A model generated the notes under the pieces. That model saw only the letters and a program-made list of their open reading frames with translations, was not told the DNA's origin and did no database searches. Shown piece after piece: positions 1-11,235 of a stretch of DNA of 64,000 nt. Each line of letters opens with the position of its first letter. The first letter of the stretch is position 1. The stretch lies in assembly GCA_947652115.1 (NCBI GenBank), contig OX393563.1, forward strand, positions 1,431,829 to 1,495,828, written 5' to 3'. Source of the stretch: Blastomussa wellsi (lineage: Eukaryota > Cnidaria > Anthozoa > Scleractinia > Plerogyridae). The position numbers were made by a program, and so were the translations under genes.

Positions 1-730
1 ACCTGAAAACAAAATAACAAAAACAAATTGAAAGCTTACTTGATTGAACATTTTTGCAAGATGGTTTAGTATTGTGTTTAAAAATTGGCTTAGAAAATTA
101 TTCACTTGATCTGCACACATTCCAGGATTTATTTTGCCAAGCAAATGCCAGGGTAGTTTTGCTTTAAAAAATTAATGTTTTTTTGTGTGGTTACTTGTCA
201 CTTTTGATATGAATGAAACATTAAACATATTAAAAAAGCTCTAAAGCGTCTGATGGATGGTCGTCTTCATTGGGCACAACAATATTTTCCAAGCCGACTT
301 TGACTGAAGTGGGTGGGCAAATCTTTGAAACATTGATAGCTCATAAATGAAACAATTGTTCTGCACCAAAAATGTTGTGAATTTCATTGGTCAAAAGTGA
401 TGTTACGTAACCAGACAAAACCGTTGGCGTTTTAAAGTAAAACTATGCATTAAATTCAACACACGTCGAGGTTGGAAGAAATCAAAATTTTTTAAATGTT
501 ATCATTTTCCTGGTATGAGCTATTGCTTTCAATCAAATAATTAAATTAAATGCACCTCACAATAACAGTAAGATTTAAGACTTGTGCATAATGGAGGCAA
601 TTTTGTAAATTATCTGAGACCACTTTATATCATGTTTATTAATCTGTGTCCGTGATATTACTCCCACACAAAATAAAAACTGTAGTTGGTGGGTACCTAC
701 AGACTGCAGTTATTAAGGTACATGTAATAC
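1..730. other. Left edge, intronic or 3' flank of gene A
   Basis: AT-rich DNA downstream of the last recognised gene A exon. I see no further death-domain exon, RNA gene or clear repeat. It may hold the 3' UTR if the exon at 731-1045 reads through. Confidence 0.4.
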
Positions 731-1045
731 CTTTTGACTTAAAAAGGTAGCCATCAAGAATCTCCAAAGCATCAGCACGGTCAATCTCCTTTACAGCTGT
801 TCTTAACTTATCAACAGTCATGTTAGGGTGTTCAGATCTCAGCCATTCAAGCATCATTTTGGTCGGGCGGCGTCTTGGACTGTTTGCATCAGGATCAAAG
901 TCCTCATACACTTTGTTTGGTACACCAAGTTTGTTAGCAAGATGCCTCCAATTTCTAACTCCTGGGGTTTTTTTGTTAAGTCGAATGCAAACACTGTTAA
1001 GGAGATCAGAGTCAGGGCTGAAGACATCAGCGACAAGGTCACCAT
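731..1045 (-). CDS. Gene A exon 7: third death domain
   Basis: Again 315 nt, phase 1 at both ends. Between the acceptor at 1046-1047 and a K|GTATTA donor it encodes NWRHLANKLGVP, then MMLEWLRSEHP, MTVDKLRTAVKEI and RADALEILDGYL, a textbook death domain. If the donor is not used, the frame reads on 29 codons to a stop at 639, giving an alternative C terminus. The phase and sister exons favour splicing to a further exon not identified here. Confidence 0.75.
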
Positions 1046-4000
1046 CTGCAAGTTAAAAGAAATTTTTCTATTACCTGTTAGTACTTCACTGTTGCATAAT
1101 CCAAGGGGTCCATTGCAGTATTTTTTGAAGATGTTGCTTGGGAAAAGTCAGCTTTCTGTAACTCAACACAACTGGAAATTAGCCTTTGAATTTGAACAAG
1201 TTTCAGTCCGTTTGGTGGATGGGTTGGTTGGTAAGTAGGTATGTGATGCACAAGAACAGAAATGAACAAGAACCACTACATATTAATTACATATCCATAG
1301 AGATCTACAAACCTTGCAAGTCAGCAAGGACTGTCAGAACATCTTTCCTTGACATGGTTTTCAAGTTGCCCTTTAGTTCACCAACAGTTAGCCGACAGAA
1401 TTTTTCAGTTGAACGTAAGTACAGAAACAGAAGTGCAGTGGAATTTACTGATGAATGCAACTGTGCCTCAAATTCCCTAAACAACTGAGCATTTGAAATC
1501 AACTTTCCAGCCAGACTTCTCCAATTCCCCACTGGTCTTTTAGCTGAATCAAGTTTGAGAGCAATACCATCTAATAGGGATGGATTGTTGTTAAACACTT
1601 CAACCACCATGGCTGTGTCAGTGGAACCTACAAAATTGTTAAATTGTTATTTTTTAGTGCGAAAGAATCCAAGTTCATCACAATGCAACAATGTGGCCTG
1701 GGAGGGGGGGGGGGAGGGGGAGGCATTGTCCCCCAACTGAATGATGGTGAATGCTTTCAATAGATAAGTTACAGCCAATTATAGTGCAGTGGGTAGACCT
1801 GGGTTTTCAAAACATCATCTGCCATCAATCATTCACCAAAATAACAATGATGAAATTTAAACTTCTACACACTCTGCTGTTACTACAAAAGATTGCAACA
1901 ATTTCTGTTAGAGCTTACTTTTATGGCCTATCAGGATTTAAAAGCCAGGATCTAATCGCAATAAAGCTGGCCAGACACATAAGCAAGGCAGTTAGTCAGT
2001 ACATGCACAGATGTGGTACATCTTCTATGCACTGCTTACTTTTCTACTCGTTGCTGGCAAGCACTAGTGAGGCAGTCTATTCTTGTCAATAGCGGAAAAA
2101 ATCCAAAATTCTGGGATAACACAAATGACAGTCATGCGCACATATGGGTTTCAAATCTTCCAGGATCAATGCATGAGATCACATTGCACATGGGAATCTA
2201 ACACAGACGCTTTCGAGGTGCTGTTGACATTAACAATTTTTGCCATAAAACAAGTAGATGAGTGTTTTCATTTGCTTGTGAATTATTCATCAAGGTCAAG
2301 AACGGCAAAATGATGAATCTCGAGCAAGAAAAGATATCAGTTTGTGTTTGGTTGGTTTCCTGCGTGATCAATTCTTGCCAATTCAAAATATACAAATATC
2401 AAGCATGTTTATCTCATGTGGAATACACTGTCTGCTTGCTTCAAGTCAGCGACAAAGCTACGTTCTAGATGGAGAAAGCTGCAAAGCTATTGCTCTTTCA
2501 CTGTCATCATCTTCAGTCACCATTTACTTTATCAGGGAAAAGTTTTTAAATTAAATTCTCAGGCTTCAAACTGAAGGCTCCTTGTGTCTTTGCGGCAAGT
2601 AATGGATTTATTTGTCAGTGAAATAAAAATGCACACATTAGTTAAATTTTGACCAGTTGTTGACACTCAATATGTTTGGCGGTTGAGAGATTCAAGTCAA
2701 TTCAAATAAATTTTTTCGCAAGTTCTGTCTTGCAATGGCAGACTATTTCTGTCTCAATTAAGTTTATAATGTCAATTGGCCACTGTAAAGAGATTCAACT
2801 GCTGATGTTTCGAGCGTTAGCCCTTCGTCAGAGCGAAACAAGGCTACACATAATATGATTCACTTAGTTCTGTCTGTTGTTCCCTTCGCCTAAAAAAGTA
2901 GGACTTCTACCTTTCAGAAATCTTTTTTCATTAGAACCACTAGAATCTGGAACCTGCTTATTACTAGAATTGACCAAGATAATGTTACTTTTGAGAACTT
3001 TAAATCTGTTCTTTACGGTTATTACTCGTGGGCTCTAGCAATGAATTATGACCCGGACTCTCCAAGGAGCTTCAAAAGCATTTGTTTGAAATGTAACACA
3101 GCCAGGTTTTTAGACCAAGAATTTAGCTGCTGCGTGTGAATTAGATTGCTACTTTTATACCCTTTATTTTTTGGGTCCGCAGTAATTGGCTTTAGCTGTT
3201 GCGGTGTCCCTGCCCAAGTATTTTAAGTTTATTAGTGTACTGTTACGTTCTTATTACTAGTGTTTGTATATCTTTAGTGTTTTTTTGTTGTTGTTGTTGT
3301 TCTCTGTATTCTTTAGGGCAAAAATAAAAAAAAATAAAATAAATAAAATAATCGCTCCGCTGAAGGGCTAACGCTCGAAACATCAGCAATTGAATCTCTT
3401 TACGGTGGCCAATTGACATTATCAACCCAGTTGATAAAACCAAATTATATTGTTATACTTCACACCGACGCAGCACCACAGTTTCTCTAGAAACTGACCC
3501 CCTCTATTCAATTAAGTTTAGACGCGTCATAGAACTCAGGGGATGCTAATTCATAATACAAATCAATGCCCGGCCAACAAAATAAAAATATGTTCACACT
3601 GAAATAGAAGAGAAATACTCAGTACGTGGAAATTTTCATTTAGATAATTTGTATTTTGGTTATAAAGATATATGTATCAAGAAAAGCAGCACCAACTCTA
3701 AACTGCAGTGTTCTGACCAGCGAGATGTCTATTTTTTAAAGTCATTGCATTTTCATATAGTGAGGAGCTTGTTTTTTTTTTGTGTAGCCCTTCACAGCTA
3801 GCCATTTAAAAATTTCTGTTAGCTGTTTAGCCGCTTTCCTCCAGCTCTAATGCCAGCACTTACTTTCACATTGAAACTCCTAGTATAATCCTATAATTAA
3901 GTTTGCAGTTTATCTAATTATTGATCTGAAGTGAGTTTCTAGCTGTTGAACTATGGAAAATTCATTACTCTACAATAATTTCACTCTGAATGGTATCTCA

Positions 4001-7000
4001 GCAATAAACAGAACATTAGATTCAGAAGAAGGTATAACTAATTAGATTTCCAAGGACCACTCATTAATTAAGGAAAGCAACAAAAAAAGTGAAATAAAAG
4101 AAGCAAATTATGCAGCATACATGTACTCTATCATGTGTGAAAAAAAGAGTTTCATAAATTAATTTAATTCAAAGATAATAATAAAAGTAGCTAATTATCA
4201 CCAAGCATTGACATGCTGAAAAATACAAACCCTTTAAATCTTGGATTAAATCATTCCTGTGGATGCCTTGCAATGCCACTTTCAATTTTCCAACAGTGAG
4301 ATGTGGGTCATTTGTGGACAAAAAATTAAACAGATGCACTGTGGGACTCAACTCAAAATAAATCTCAAATCCTTTTTGAACATCAGGTGGAATGTCAAGA
4401 TTGCAAGCCAAGTGTTTCCAGTACTTTAACACTCTGTACTCCCTGTCCAGACATTGTGCTAGCTCATCCATCAGGGCAGCATTGTCCACAACATCACCAA
4501 TATACAGAACTGTGTAAAACAGTAGTGGTCTCAATTACTAAACTGACAATAATTAGCCAATCAATGTGCTGATAGACAATGCAAATAATTAGAAACTATA
4601 CTTAAACAAGTTTGACGTCAGAATATAAGATAACTGTAATTAGTTACTCCATATCTTAGCAGATCACAAATTATCTCAACCACATTACATTTAGAGGTAC
4701 ATGCATTTTTAGGAGACATTTTGAACATTTTGAAATTATGCTAACAAGGTCTATCAATGTTTAACTTCAAGTAATAGAAAGTTTATAACATTAGGTGCTA
4801 TGTTCTTGAAATAATGTTGGCCCTACAGTCGTCCACTTTATTGCTAACCGACTCTTTGCTTGGAGGTTTAAGATTTGCTCTTTGTTTTCTTTGCTTTTAG
4901 GCTATCATCTGTCGCCTAAATGAACTAAGGAAACCAAAACAAGTACTGATATTTTATCCATAAACCATTTATTCCACAACATGGCAGATCCTTGTTAATC
5001 ATAATGACAAAAAGATATGGCATGTGGTGTGTACAAATAAAATTAAAAAAGTCAATGTTCAGTCGCAACATCGTCAACATTATCTGTGTGACAATCCTCT
5101 AATGTACTGCTTATTTAACTCAAATTATACCAATTTTCTCACAAGCTCATTTTTTTCCACAAGCTCAAGTTATCGTTCATTTTACATGAAAGCTAACTTA
5201 ACTGCTGCTGAGCAGAAGATCAAACTGGACAGACCTGTACAAGTAAGAATTAATAAATCTGATTTTTTTCTATCAATGGCCCACAAGAGTAAATTATACT
5301 GCAGTTGATCATTATTTTTACCTTTCTCGTCAGAAATTCCTGGTTGGGCACTTCCCCCATTTGGAGTTTCATGATTATCAGCTGTGTGTGGTTCTTTCTT
5401 TTGCTCATCCTGCTTTGAGCGTTGATTATTATTCATTGCTGGTGTTGAAGGTCTTTGTTCTGTGTAAAACAATCAACATCTTACATTATCATCTTATACA
5501 AAGACTCAGGTAAGCAGACTGGACAATGTGTGAACTCGTACACATAATTTTGATCCACTAAAGTCCAGTGCACTAACCATGATTACATGAATGTCACTGT
5601 CCCTCCCATACAGAAAGATTGTTCCAATGCTCTACATGCACCAGCTGTCTACTTCAAATTTTATCGAAACCCCTGTATTTGAACTGTTTGATATATAAAT
5701 GTGTGACTATACTGCTGCAAACTCCAAAGTTTACTTAAGTTAGCAAACACTGTCCACTATCTACCACAAAAATATCGTCCTCTTGGATGGATTGAATTAA
5801 CATTTATAGACACTAAATAGAGTCATTGAAAACCTTAGAAAGCTGGCTCTCAATGGATGGTGCATCACTGCACAATCATGCATGTGTTGATCAATAAATT
5901 CATCTACATTTATTTTGAAATTAAAGGAACACTGTCACGGTCATTTTTCAGCTTTTTGTTTAGTAAAAATAGCCACAAAATTATGATTAAGTTCTTTAAT
6001 CCACACAGGAAATGTTCCTAGAACATAAAGAGATGGATATCAAGACGATTGTTGAAGAAAGAGAGTGACCGTACATAGTTTTCACCAAATTTTCCAAATC
6101 ACAAGGACAAACTATTTTTCAAGTTGAGACCAAAAGCTCCAGATGCTATCATTGATAATGATATCACTCAATATTTAGCTTCACTACACTGGCATAGTAA
6201 TTTTAACAAAACTTTCCATTGGAGTAAACACGTTTTTGAGCTGTTGAATTTTTGAAGTTATACTCGTGATAGTAGCTTTAATATATCACAATTAATGATG
6301 ACTTGAAAGCGTGACATTTCCTAATGTCTGAAGCATTTAAGATGGTGGAAAATCAAATCAATATAATTATTAAGTACACGAAATGATGGTAGCCTAAACC
6401 TCAATCAATAAACATTTGTTATGCTTCTCACCTTGGTCAAAATGTAGTTCATTTGAGCATTTATCAGAGACAGTAGAATTTTCCCTGTCCCCATTTTGGA
6501 TTTCATCTACTGCTGGGCTTACCCCAGAGTTAAATGGGGGTGTTTGTAGGGATTCTACTGTATAGATTTGCTCTGAATACACAGTAGCATCAACTTCACT
6601 GGTAGTAATTACAGCTTCTCCTGATAAAAAAATAAAATAATTGCCTGTAAACTATATGGTGTTAGTATCACCAGTATTTTGCATGCCAGATCTTCCAATA
6701 TCTAAACCCCCAAATCTTGAGGTCTCAAAGATTTACTCCAAAAAATCTTGAGAAATGGGTCCCAAATAGACTAGAAACACTGCCAAGAGAGTCTTCAATA
6801 TCTTAAGAGGATCACTCACCTCGTTCCACTGCTTTGAGCACATGAAACAAAGCCTTCCCAGAAGAATTGGAAATCAGATTCCCAGTGAGAAGAACTGCAA
6901 AAATTACTAACTATATTTTTTATAAAATAACTAAGATACTATGCACACTGTGTATGTTTAAGAAATATTTTATAAAGGCAATAGAGGACTTTTTCCGTGT

Positions 7001-10000
7001 TTACATAGCCTCATCTAAACACTCGGGGGGTTTGGAGAATTCTCGAAAGTTATGCATTACCCTCGACCACGTCTCAGGTTTGCATCACTGTCTCAAATTC
7101 TACCAAACTCCCTCGTGTTTAGATGAATCTTCTATTGCTTATTTATAAATACAAGTCATGTAAATCTTAATCAAGTTGATTTTGGGCTGCAATTGTATTC
7201 GTAACTATCATTTTAAATTGAGTTGATTTTAGGCCATATCTGATTACGGTTGTAATTCATTGCGGAAAACCACCCCTCCATTATTGCCCCACAATCACCA
7301 TTCTGGATCTTGGCCTCTTCCAACTAAGTCAAACCTCGTCAGTTCCATTGAACTCTGGCTGCTGATTTGCTGGCCGCTGGCCTTAAGGACTCCTGCTTTG
7401 CTTGACATTAAGCACTTATTATAAATATGTAGTTCGCAATTTCTTAGTGCGCTAATTGTAACAATTTTCTTTCAGCTTTTTATTTTTTCATCTGTACATC
7501 ATCACCAATTTTGTTTTCTTCCTTTTTTCCCAACGCCTCCATAATCAACCCTTTTCATCGTTTTTATATATAATTTTACATATTTTTTGGCTACATCCCA
7601 GAGGTGATAACTGATTCTTAGATGTGGAAGTTGCACGCCTTGTGTGTCTTGTGAGTCTAAAACTAAAACTCACAAAGCAACTCTGACGTTGCAGTTGTAA
7701 GCAGAAGAGCTCTGTTCATTAATAGACAATATTCGTATTCCCCGATGGCCCTGGGGCAAGAGCCTTCTCAACATAGATGCGAGGCTAATTCGGGGAACTT
7801 CGCTCGAAAATACAAAGAAACATGAGGAAAATTACAGCTTGGGTGCCGGAAAACCAAAACAGCATTAAATGCTTCAAGGCTCTGGAGCTTATAAGTGATC
7901 TGCAGGCTAGAGGAATACCAGTATTAAAGTGCACCTAACCCCAAAATATTTTTTTCGCTAAAAACATCCTTTGCACCAGTTCGAAACGTATTGCACCTTT
8001 CGTTTCTCCTTTTCACCAAATTTTAACTATTTGTAGCATTCAAAAGTTACGAAAAACTGCGCATCATTTGTTCCACAACCAAGTCATAAGGGGCTTGGGT
8101 CTATTCCTGATATGATGTCACAAACTGATTTGCATTGCATCAAGTCTTTGTAAAAATGCATGCAAATCAGTTTCTGACGTCATATAGAGAATAGACCCAA
8201 GCCCCTTATGACTCGGTCATGGAACAAATGATGCACAAGTTTTTGTAACTTTTGAATGCTATAAATAGTCAGAATTTGGGAAAAAGGAGAAACGAAAGGT
8301 GCAATGTGTTTCGAAAAAGTGCAAAGGCTTATTTTCATGAAAAAATATCTTGGGGTTAGGTACACTTTAAACAAAACTGCAAAAAAAAAATGTGGCAGAA
8401 GTGACAGAGAAGGCTCGTAAGGCTACTCATACTTGTCACGCACAGAGGTTGTTTACTTTCAATTCTGTCAATTTATAGAATATTTTTTGCAGGGAGAAAA
8501 TTAAATCAAGGTCAAACTATAGACACCACAATCGCTAAAGTGAAATGAAAAGCTGGTCTTTGGACCGAAGGTTTGATGTATGTGGCTCAAATCGAATGTG
8601 GAAGTTGTGGTCAGTTTAGTGATTAAAGAAATTTTCCTGCGAATGAGAAGGAGGAAGTGAAATGAGGTGGCCATCAAAGACTAAACAGAATCAGTTCAGC
8701 AAATGTTTTTGACAAAATAGTCAAAAAGTATTTGGCTGCAGATTGGGGATATTACCTGGCCTTGTGTTGAAACATGCCTTCCCAACTGACACGCAAATAT
8801 CCTCCAGTCAGTTCAATTAATCCCATCTGTAAATCTTCTCGGTCACTCATACCAAATCTTTTTACATCTTCAATTTGTTAAGGTATTCCTCTAACCAGAG
8901 AATCACTTACAAGCCCCAGAGCCTTGCAACTTTCAATGCTGTTTTGGTTTTCCGTCACCCAAGCTGTAATTTTCCTGATGTTTCTTTGTATTTTCGAGCG
9001 AAGTTCCCCGCATTAGCCTCTAATTCATGTTCAGAAGACTCTCGCCCCAGGGCCGTCAGGGAATACGAATATTATCTATTAATTTAGTTCATTGTATTAG
9101 TAGTGTTAGTTTTATGCTTTTGTTCCTGTTTGTTTGTTTGTGTTTATTTTGGTTAATAATTGTAAATTTGTAAGTAGGGTTTTTAGCATTGCATAAGAAT
9201 TTAAATAAAAAAATAATAATAAAAAAGAAAAAATCACTGAAAAAACATGTAGAAATAAAATTATGTGATGCAAAACATTTCACCTATGTTTGAACTTCTT
9301 GAAGGACTCTTCAATGACCTGCGCAAAAATCTTATTCATGTAGGAGGAGCTGGTTTTCAAAATATGGCGGTAAGAAACCTTCCATAGCAACAAATTAATC
9401 GCAAACTGGTAGTTAAGGACTCCCCTTAATTAAATGGGAAGGAACTAATTTAAATAATTAAAAATTTGTAAACTCTTGAAAATGCGTGAACGTAATGAGA
9501 CTAATAATTGAAAGTGTGTCCACCTGCAAATTATAGCCTGCGAGAGCAGACGATTTTTTCGGCTAAAGTTTCCACCCCGCGAAAAACTCGTCTGCTTTCG
9601 AAGGCTAACTGTGTTAAAGCTTACCTTTACGAAAGTTTGAAGTATTTGAAAAGTTTTCCTTCGACAACCAAACAGGATCTTTAGTGGAAGATAACACTCC
9701 AACTGCACTCCACTTGTTGTCAACTCTTCGTAGAATGCCAGCTCCAAGATGAAAATGGCCTGATTGTAAATTTCCCACAGTATACTGTCCAGAGGAATCT
9801 CGAGTGAGGTTGTGCGGTTTTACGCCAAATAAGTTAGAACTTGGATCATCAGCAACCATATGACAACATAACCCATTTGAAAATGTGCTTTGTTTAGTTT
9901 TTTCACTGGTAAATGGCTCAACTTCAAAAGGGCGATGCTTTAAAATCCCACATTTCTTCCTGAACAAACCATGGCGAAACAAAGAGGAGTGAGAATTCAG

Positions 10001-10405
10001 CGGAATCACAGCCAACCCAGAAGAATCGTGCAAAATTTCGCCATTGACAACAGCGTCATCCAGTTCAAATGTCTTTAACTTTGACCTTGATTTTACAAAG
10101 TCTACGCGGTATTTTTTAACATCGAAGTCTTCTTGGAAGACTTTGTTGGTCGTTACGATCAAATACTTGCTCTTCCATTGCGGATCAATTTGGTGCTTTA
10201 TCAGGCTTGCTGAACCAACTGTTTCATAACCTTGCCTGCCTTCACAGCATTTCTGAATCCGGCAGACTCCTTTTTCAGCTTTTCTCTCAATTCTTCTGAT
10301 TTGCCCCCTAGTTCGTCGTCCTTGAAATACTGCCGCCATGTCCGTCTCGGTCGTTATGGGCAGGTCACGGCGAATGAGAAGCGGCTGTATTCGCAGGCTG
10401 GTCAC
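731..10405 (-). CDS. Gene A: degenerate trypsin-like domain plus three death domains (3' partial)
   Basis: I assemble seven minus-strand exons: 10405-9625, 6894-6820, 6620-6432, 5459-5322, 4509-4231, 1627-1313 and 1045-731. Each junction has GT/AG signals and phase 1, giving about 697 residues before the next donor at 730-729. The order is a trypsin-like fold (about residues 45-240), a polar linker encoded by three short exons, then three death domains. No signal peptide or membrane segment is visible, so it is probably cytosolic. Death domains oligomerise with other death domains; a pseudo-protease at the N terminus could be a ligand- or cleavage-sensing module (inference). The chain runs on past the left part of the window, or ends by reading through the last donor to the stop at 639. 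Additional exons in the long introns cannot be excluded. Family assignment is by motif only. Confidence 0.72.
1313..1627 (-). CDS. Gene A exon 6: second death domain
   Basis: The exon is exactly 315 nt, phase 1 to phase 1, with a TTTTGTAG acceptor and CAAG|GTTTGT donor. It encodes 105 residues: PVGNWRSLAGKL is the diagnostic Trp-containing helix 2, followed by LFLYLRS, LTVGELKGNL and RKDVLTVLADLQ. It has the same size and phase as exon 7, indicating duplication of a single death-domain exon. Confidence 0.75.
2790..2842 (-). ncRNA. Hammerhead-ribozyme-like motif 1
   Basis: On the minus strand: CTGACGA, then a small stem-loop (GGGC TAAC GCTC), then GAAAC and ATC. Flanking GCT/AGC bases can form stem I. 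The core matches CUGANGA and GAAA of hammerheads; the stem III bases are reduced to almost nothing. Such minimal motifs are known from Penelope-like retroelements. It is probably part of a degraded element. Confidence 0.4.
2919..3348 (+). mobile_element. LINE 3' fragment (non-LTR retrotransposon)
   Basis: From 2919 to 3139 an open frame has the C-terminal signature of CR1/Jockey-type LINE ORF2: RTTRIWNLL, an FKSVLYGYY block, PRSFKSICLKC and a terminal CCV before TGA. A 3' region follows and ends in an A/T-rich (AAATA)-type tail at 3320-3348. The copy is strongly 5'-truncated and sits between two oppositely oriented hammerhead-like repeats, in a gene A intron and antisense to it. Confidence 0.6.
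3349..3480 (+). repeat. Hammerhead-like motif 2 and associated repeat
   Basis: A degraded relative of the motif at 2790-2842 in opposite orientation: GCT, CCGCTGA (core damaged), AGGGCTAACGCTC, GAAACATC, AGC. It is followed by the same tail found at 21815-21920 (AATCTCTTTACGGTGGCCAA, then ATCAACCCAGTTGATAAAAC). This tail is an interspersed repeat in the window and marks the element family carrying the ribozyme-like motif. Confidence 0.5.
4231..4509 (-). CDS. Gene A exon 5: first death domain
   Basis: It encodes about 93 residues with the helical death-domain pattern: YWKHLACNLDIPPD (helix 2 with the conserved Trp and Leu), a helix ending FEIYFE, HLFNFL, then LTVGKLKVALQ and RNDLIQDL for the last helices. 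Splicing is ACACAG acceptor and AAAG|GTTTGT donor, phase 1 at both ends. Death domains form homotypic helical-bundle assemblies in immune and apoptotic signalling. Assignment is by pattern; confidence in the fold is high, in the partner none. Confidence 0.75.
5322..5459 (-). CDS. Gene A exon 4: polar linker
   Basis: The acceptor is GTTTTACACAG and the donor is AAAG|GTAAAA, both phase 1. It encodes 46 residues rich in Gln, Lys, Asn, Pro and Glu (for example SKQDEQKKE). It has no domain and continues the spacer. The acceptor sequence is identical over at least 11 bases to that of the next exon at 4509, suggesting local duplication of an exon with its flank, or coincidence. Confidence 0.55.
6432..6620 (-). 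CDS. Gene A exon 3: acidic/polar linker
   Basis: The exon lies between a TTTTTATCAG acceptor and a CAAG|GTGAGA donor. It is phase 1 at both ends and encodes 63 residues rich in Glu, Asp, Ser, Thr and Asn with no predicted fold. It probably forms the flexible spacer between the protease-like domain and the death domains. Confidence 0.55.
6820..6894 (-). CDS. Gene A exon 2 (25 codons)
   Basis: This short exon is too small for usual ORF lists. It begins after a TTTTTGCAG acceptor and ends at a near-perfect CGAG|GTGAGT donor. It is open in the phase-1 frame shared by its neighbours and encodes a short amphipathic piece (LLTGNLISNSSGKALF then HVLKAVER). It has no recognisable domain. Its reality rests on the two strong splice sites and on phase agreement. 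Confidence 0.5.
7000..7140. repeat. Short inverted-repeat element in gene A intron 1
   Basis: TCATCTAAACACTCGGGGGG near 7010 is matched in inverse orientation by CTCCCTCGTGTTTAGATGA near 7130, so the ~130 bp between can fold into a hairpin. This arrangement is typical of a small MITE. No coding content. Confidence 0.5.
7718..9083. mobile_element. Long inverted-repeat element (about 200-bp arms)
   Basis: The stretch 7718-7925 recurs in inverse orientation at about 8875-9083 with roughly 85-90% identity by eye. Shared landmarks are GGGGAACTTCGCTCGAAAAT and CAGCTTGGGTG. The element has no reading frame of its own and is interrupted by a second palindromic element at 7926-8372. It looks like a foldback or non-autonomous DNA transposon in gene A intron 1. 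Confidence 0.6.
7926..8372. mobile_element. Nested palindromic MITE with TTAA-like ends
   Basis: The two halves are inverse copies about 180 bp long around a ~60-bp centre. The left end reads TTAAAGTGCACCTAACCCC and the right end GGGGTTAGGTACACTTTAA. The TTAA at each end could be the target site of a piggyBac-type MITE, but other assignments are possible. It lies just inside the left arm of the larger inverted repeat, so it inserted later. Confidence 0.6.
9532..9606. repeat. 75-bp inverted repeat beside gene A exon 1 donor
   Basis: TAGCCTGCGAGAGCAGACGA at the left is mirrored by TCGTCTGCTTTCGAAGGCTA at the right. The hairpin ends about 18 bp from the end of gene A exon 1. Confidence 0.5.
9625..10405 (-). 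CDS. Gene A exon 1: pseudo-trypsin domain
   Basis: The exon encodes 260 residues from the ATG at 10405 (a second in-frame Met is residue 23) to a G|GTAAGC donor. The fold signature follows chymotrypsin-like serine proteases of the Trypsin_2 type: GSASLI near residue 64 where a G-T-G-F-L-like strand is expected, TTNKVF near 85 at the catalytic His site, SGLAVIPL near 129 at the catalytic Asp site, and HLGAGIL near 219 at the G-x-S-G-G site, followed by a WSAVGVLS strand. Lys, Gly and Ala occupy the three catalytic positions, so it should be inactive. The N-terminal 40 residues are Arg-rich. A shadow reading frame on the plus strand over the same bases is not coding. Confidence 0.7.
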
Positions 10406-10460
10406 GGGGGAAGAACGCCAAGGAGAACTCCGGAGTATCGCCGGAAGTAGTTCCCAATCA

Positions 10461-11235
10461 GACTCGTACCCAGTCTCTATTTACGGGTTCAGGGAATGAG
10501 AGAGCATTGGATACTTGGGAAGACTGAGGCGCGCGGGGTGTCATGGGATTTCATGGGACGGGCCTGAGAGTTTTAGCAACGACGGCGACGGCAACAAAAA
10601 CGTCATTTCAAAAATGTAACTTCTCGTTTCTGTGACGCTTTCGCAATTATTGAAATCTGTTTGACTTGGAAAATGCTAACGAACTGTCCAGGAGCTAAAT
10701 TACTATGAACGGCGTTAAAATCATTTGGTCATTTCACGTTGTTGTTTTACAGATGACGGCACAGAAATGTACAAAACTATAAAACGCACGTGCAGAGCGA
10801 TTGTTTTTGCTCATTAAACCTGTTGTTTTGTGGCGTTCTCGTTCCCGTTGCCGACCGAGTTGCTAAAACTCCCCAATAAAACCCCGCGCACCTCAGGCGG
10901 TGTTGGACACGGTTCGCAAGACATGCTGGGAGAAAATTTCATTCGCCCTCATTTTCATCTGATCGTGGGACGGTAAACATCTCCTCGAGCTGAGAAAATA
11001 TTGGGATATCAGCTTTGTTTCGGAAGCAATCCGTTTCAAATCTTTTGTGTGCCAAGTAGCAACTATAGAATGGTTAATGCCGGATTCATAAAGCCCCCAT
11101 ATACGCCATTAGGAATCAAAACATCGCTGTACGTTGATTTGGAAAGGTTCAAGCGCAACTCAATCTTTACGAGTAGAATCCTATCTTCGCTCATTCCCTA
11201 AACCCGTAAATAGCGACTGTTTACGAGTCTGGCTG
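10461..11235. mobile_element. Inverted-repeat element upstream of gene A
   Basis: About 45 bp containing CTATTTACGGGTTCAGGGAA (10478) are repeated in inverse orientation around 11189-11235 (TTCCCTAAACCCGTAAATAG and CGAGTCTGG). The ~770-bp unit has no credible coding frame. It abuts the start of gene A, so it may overlap the promoter or 5' UTR. Confidence 0.5.
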
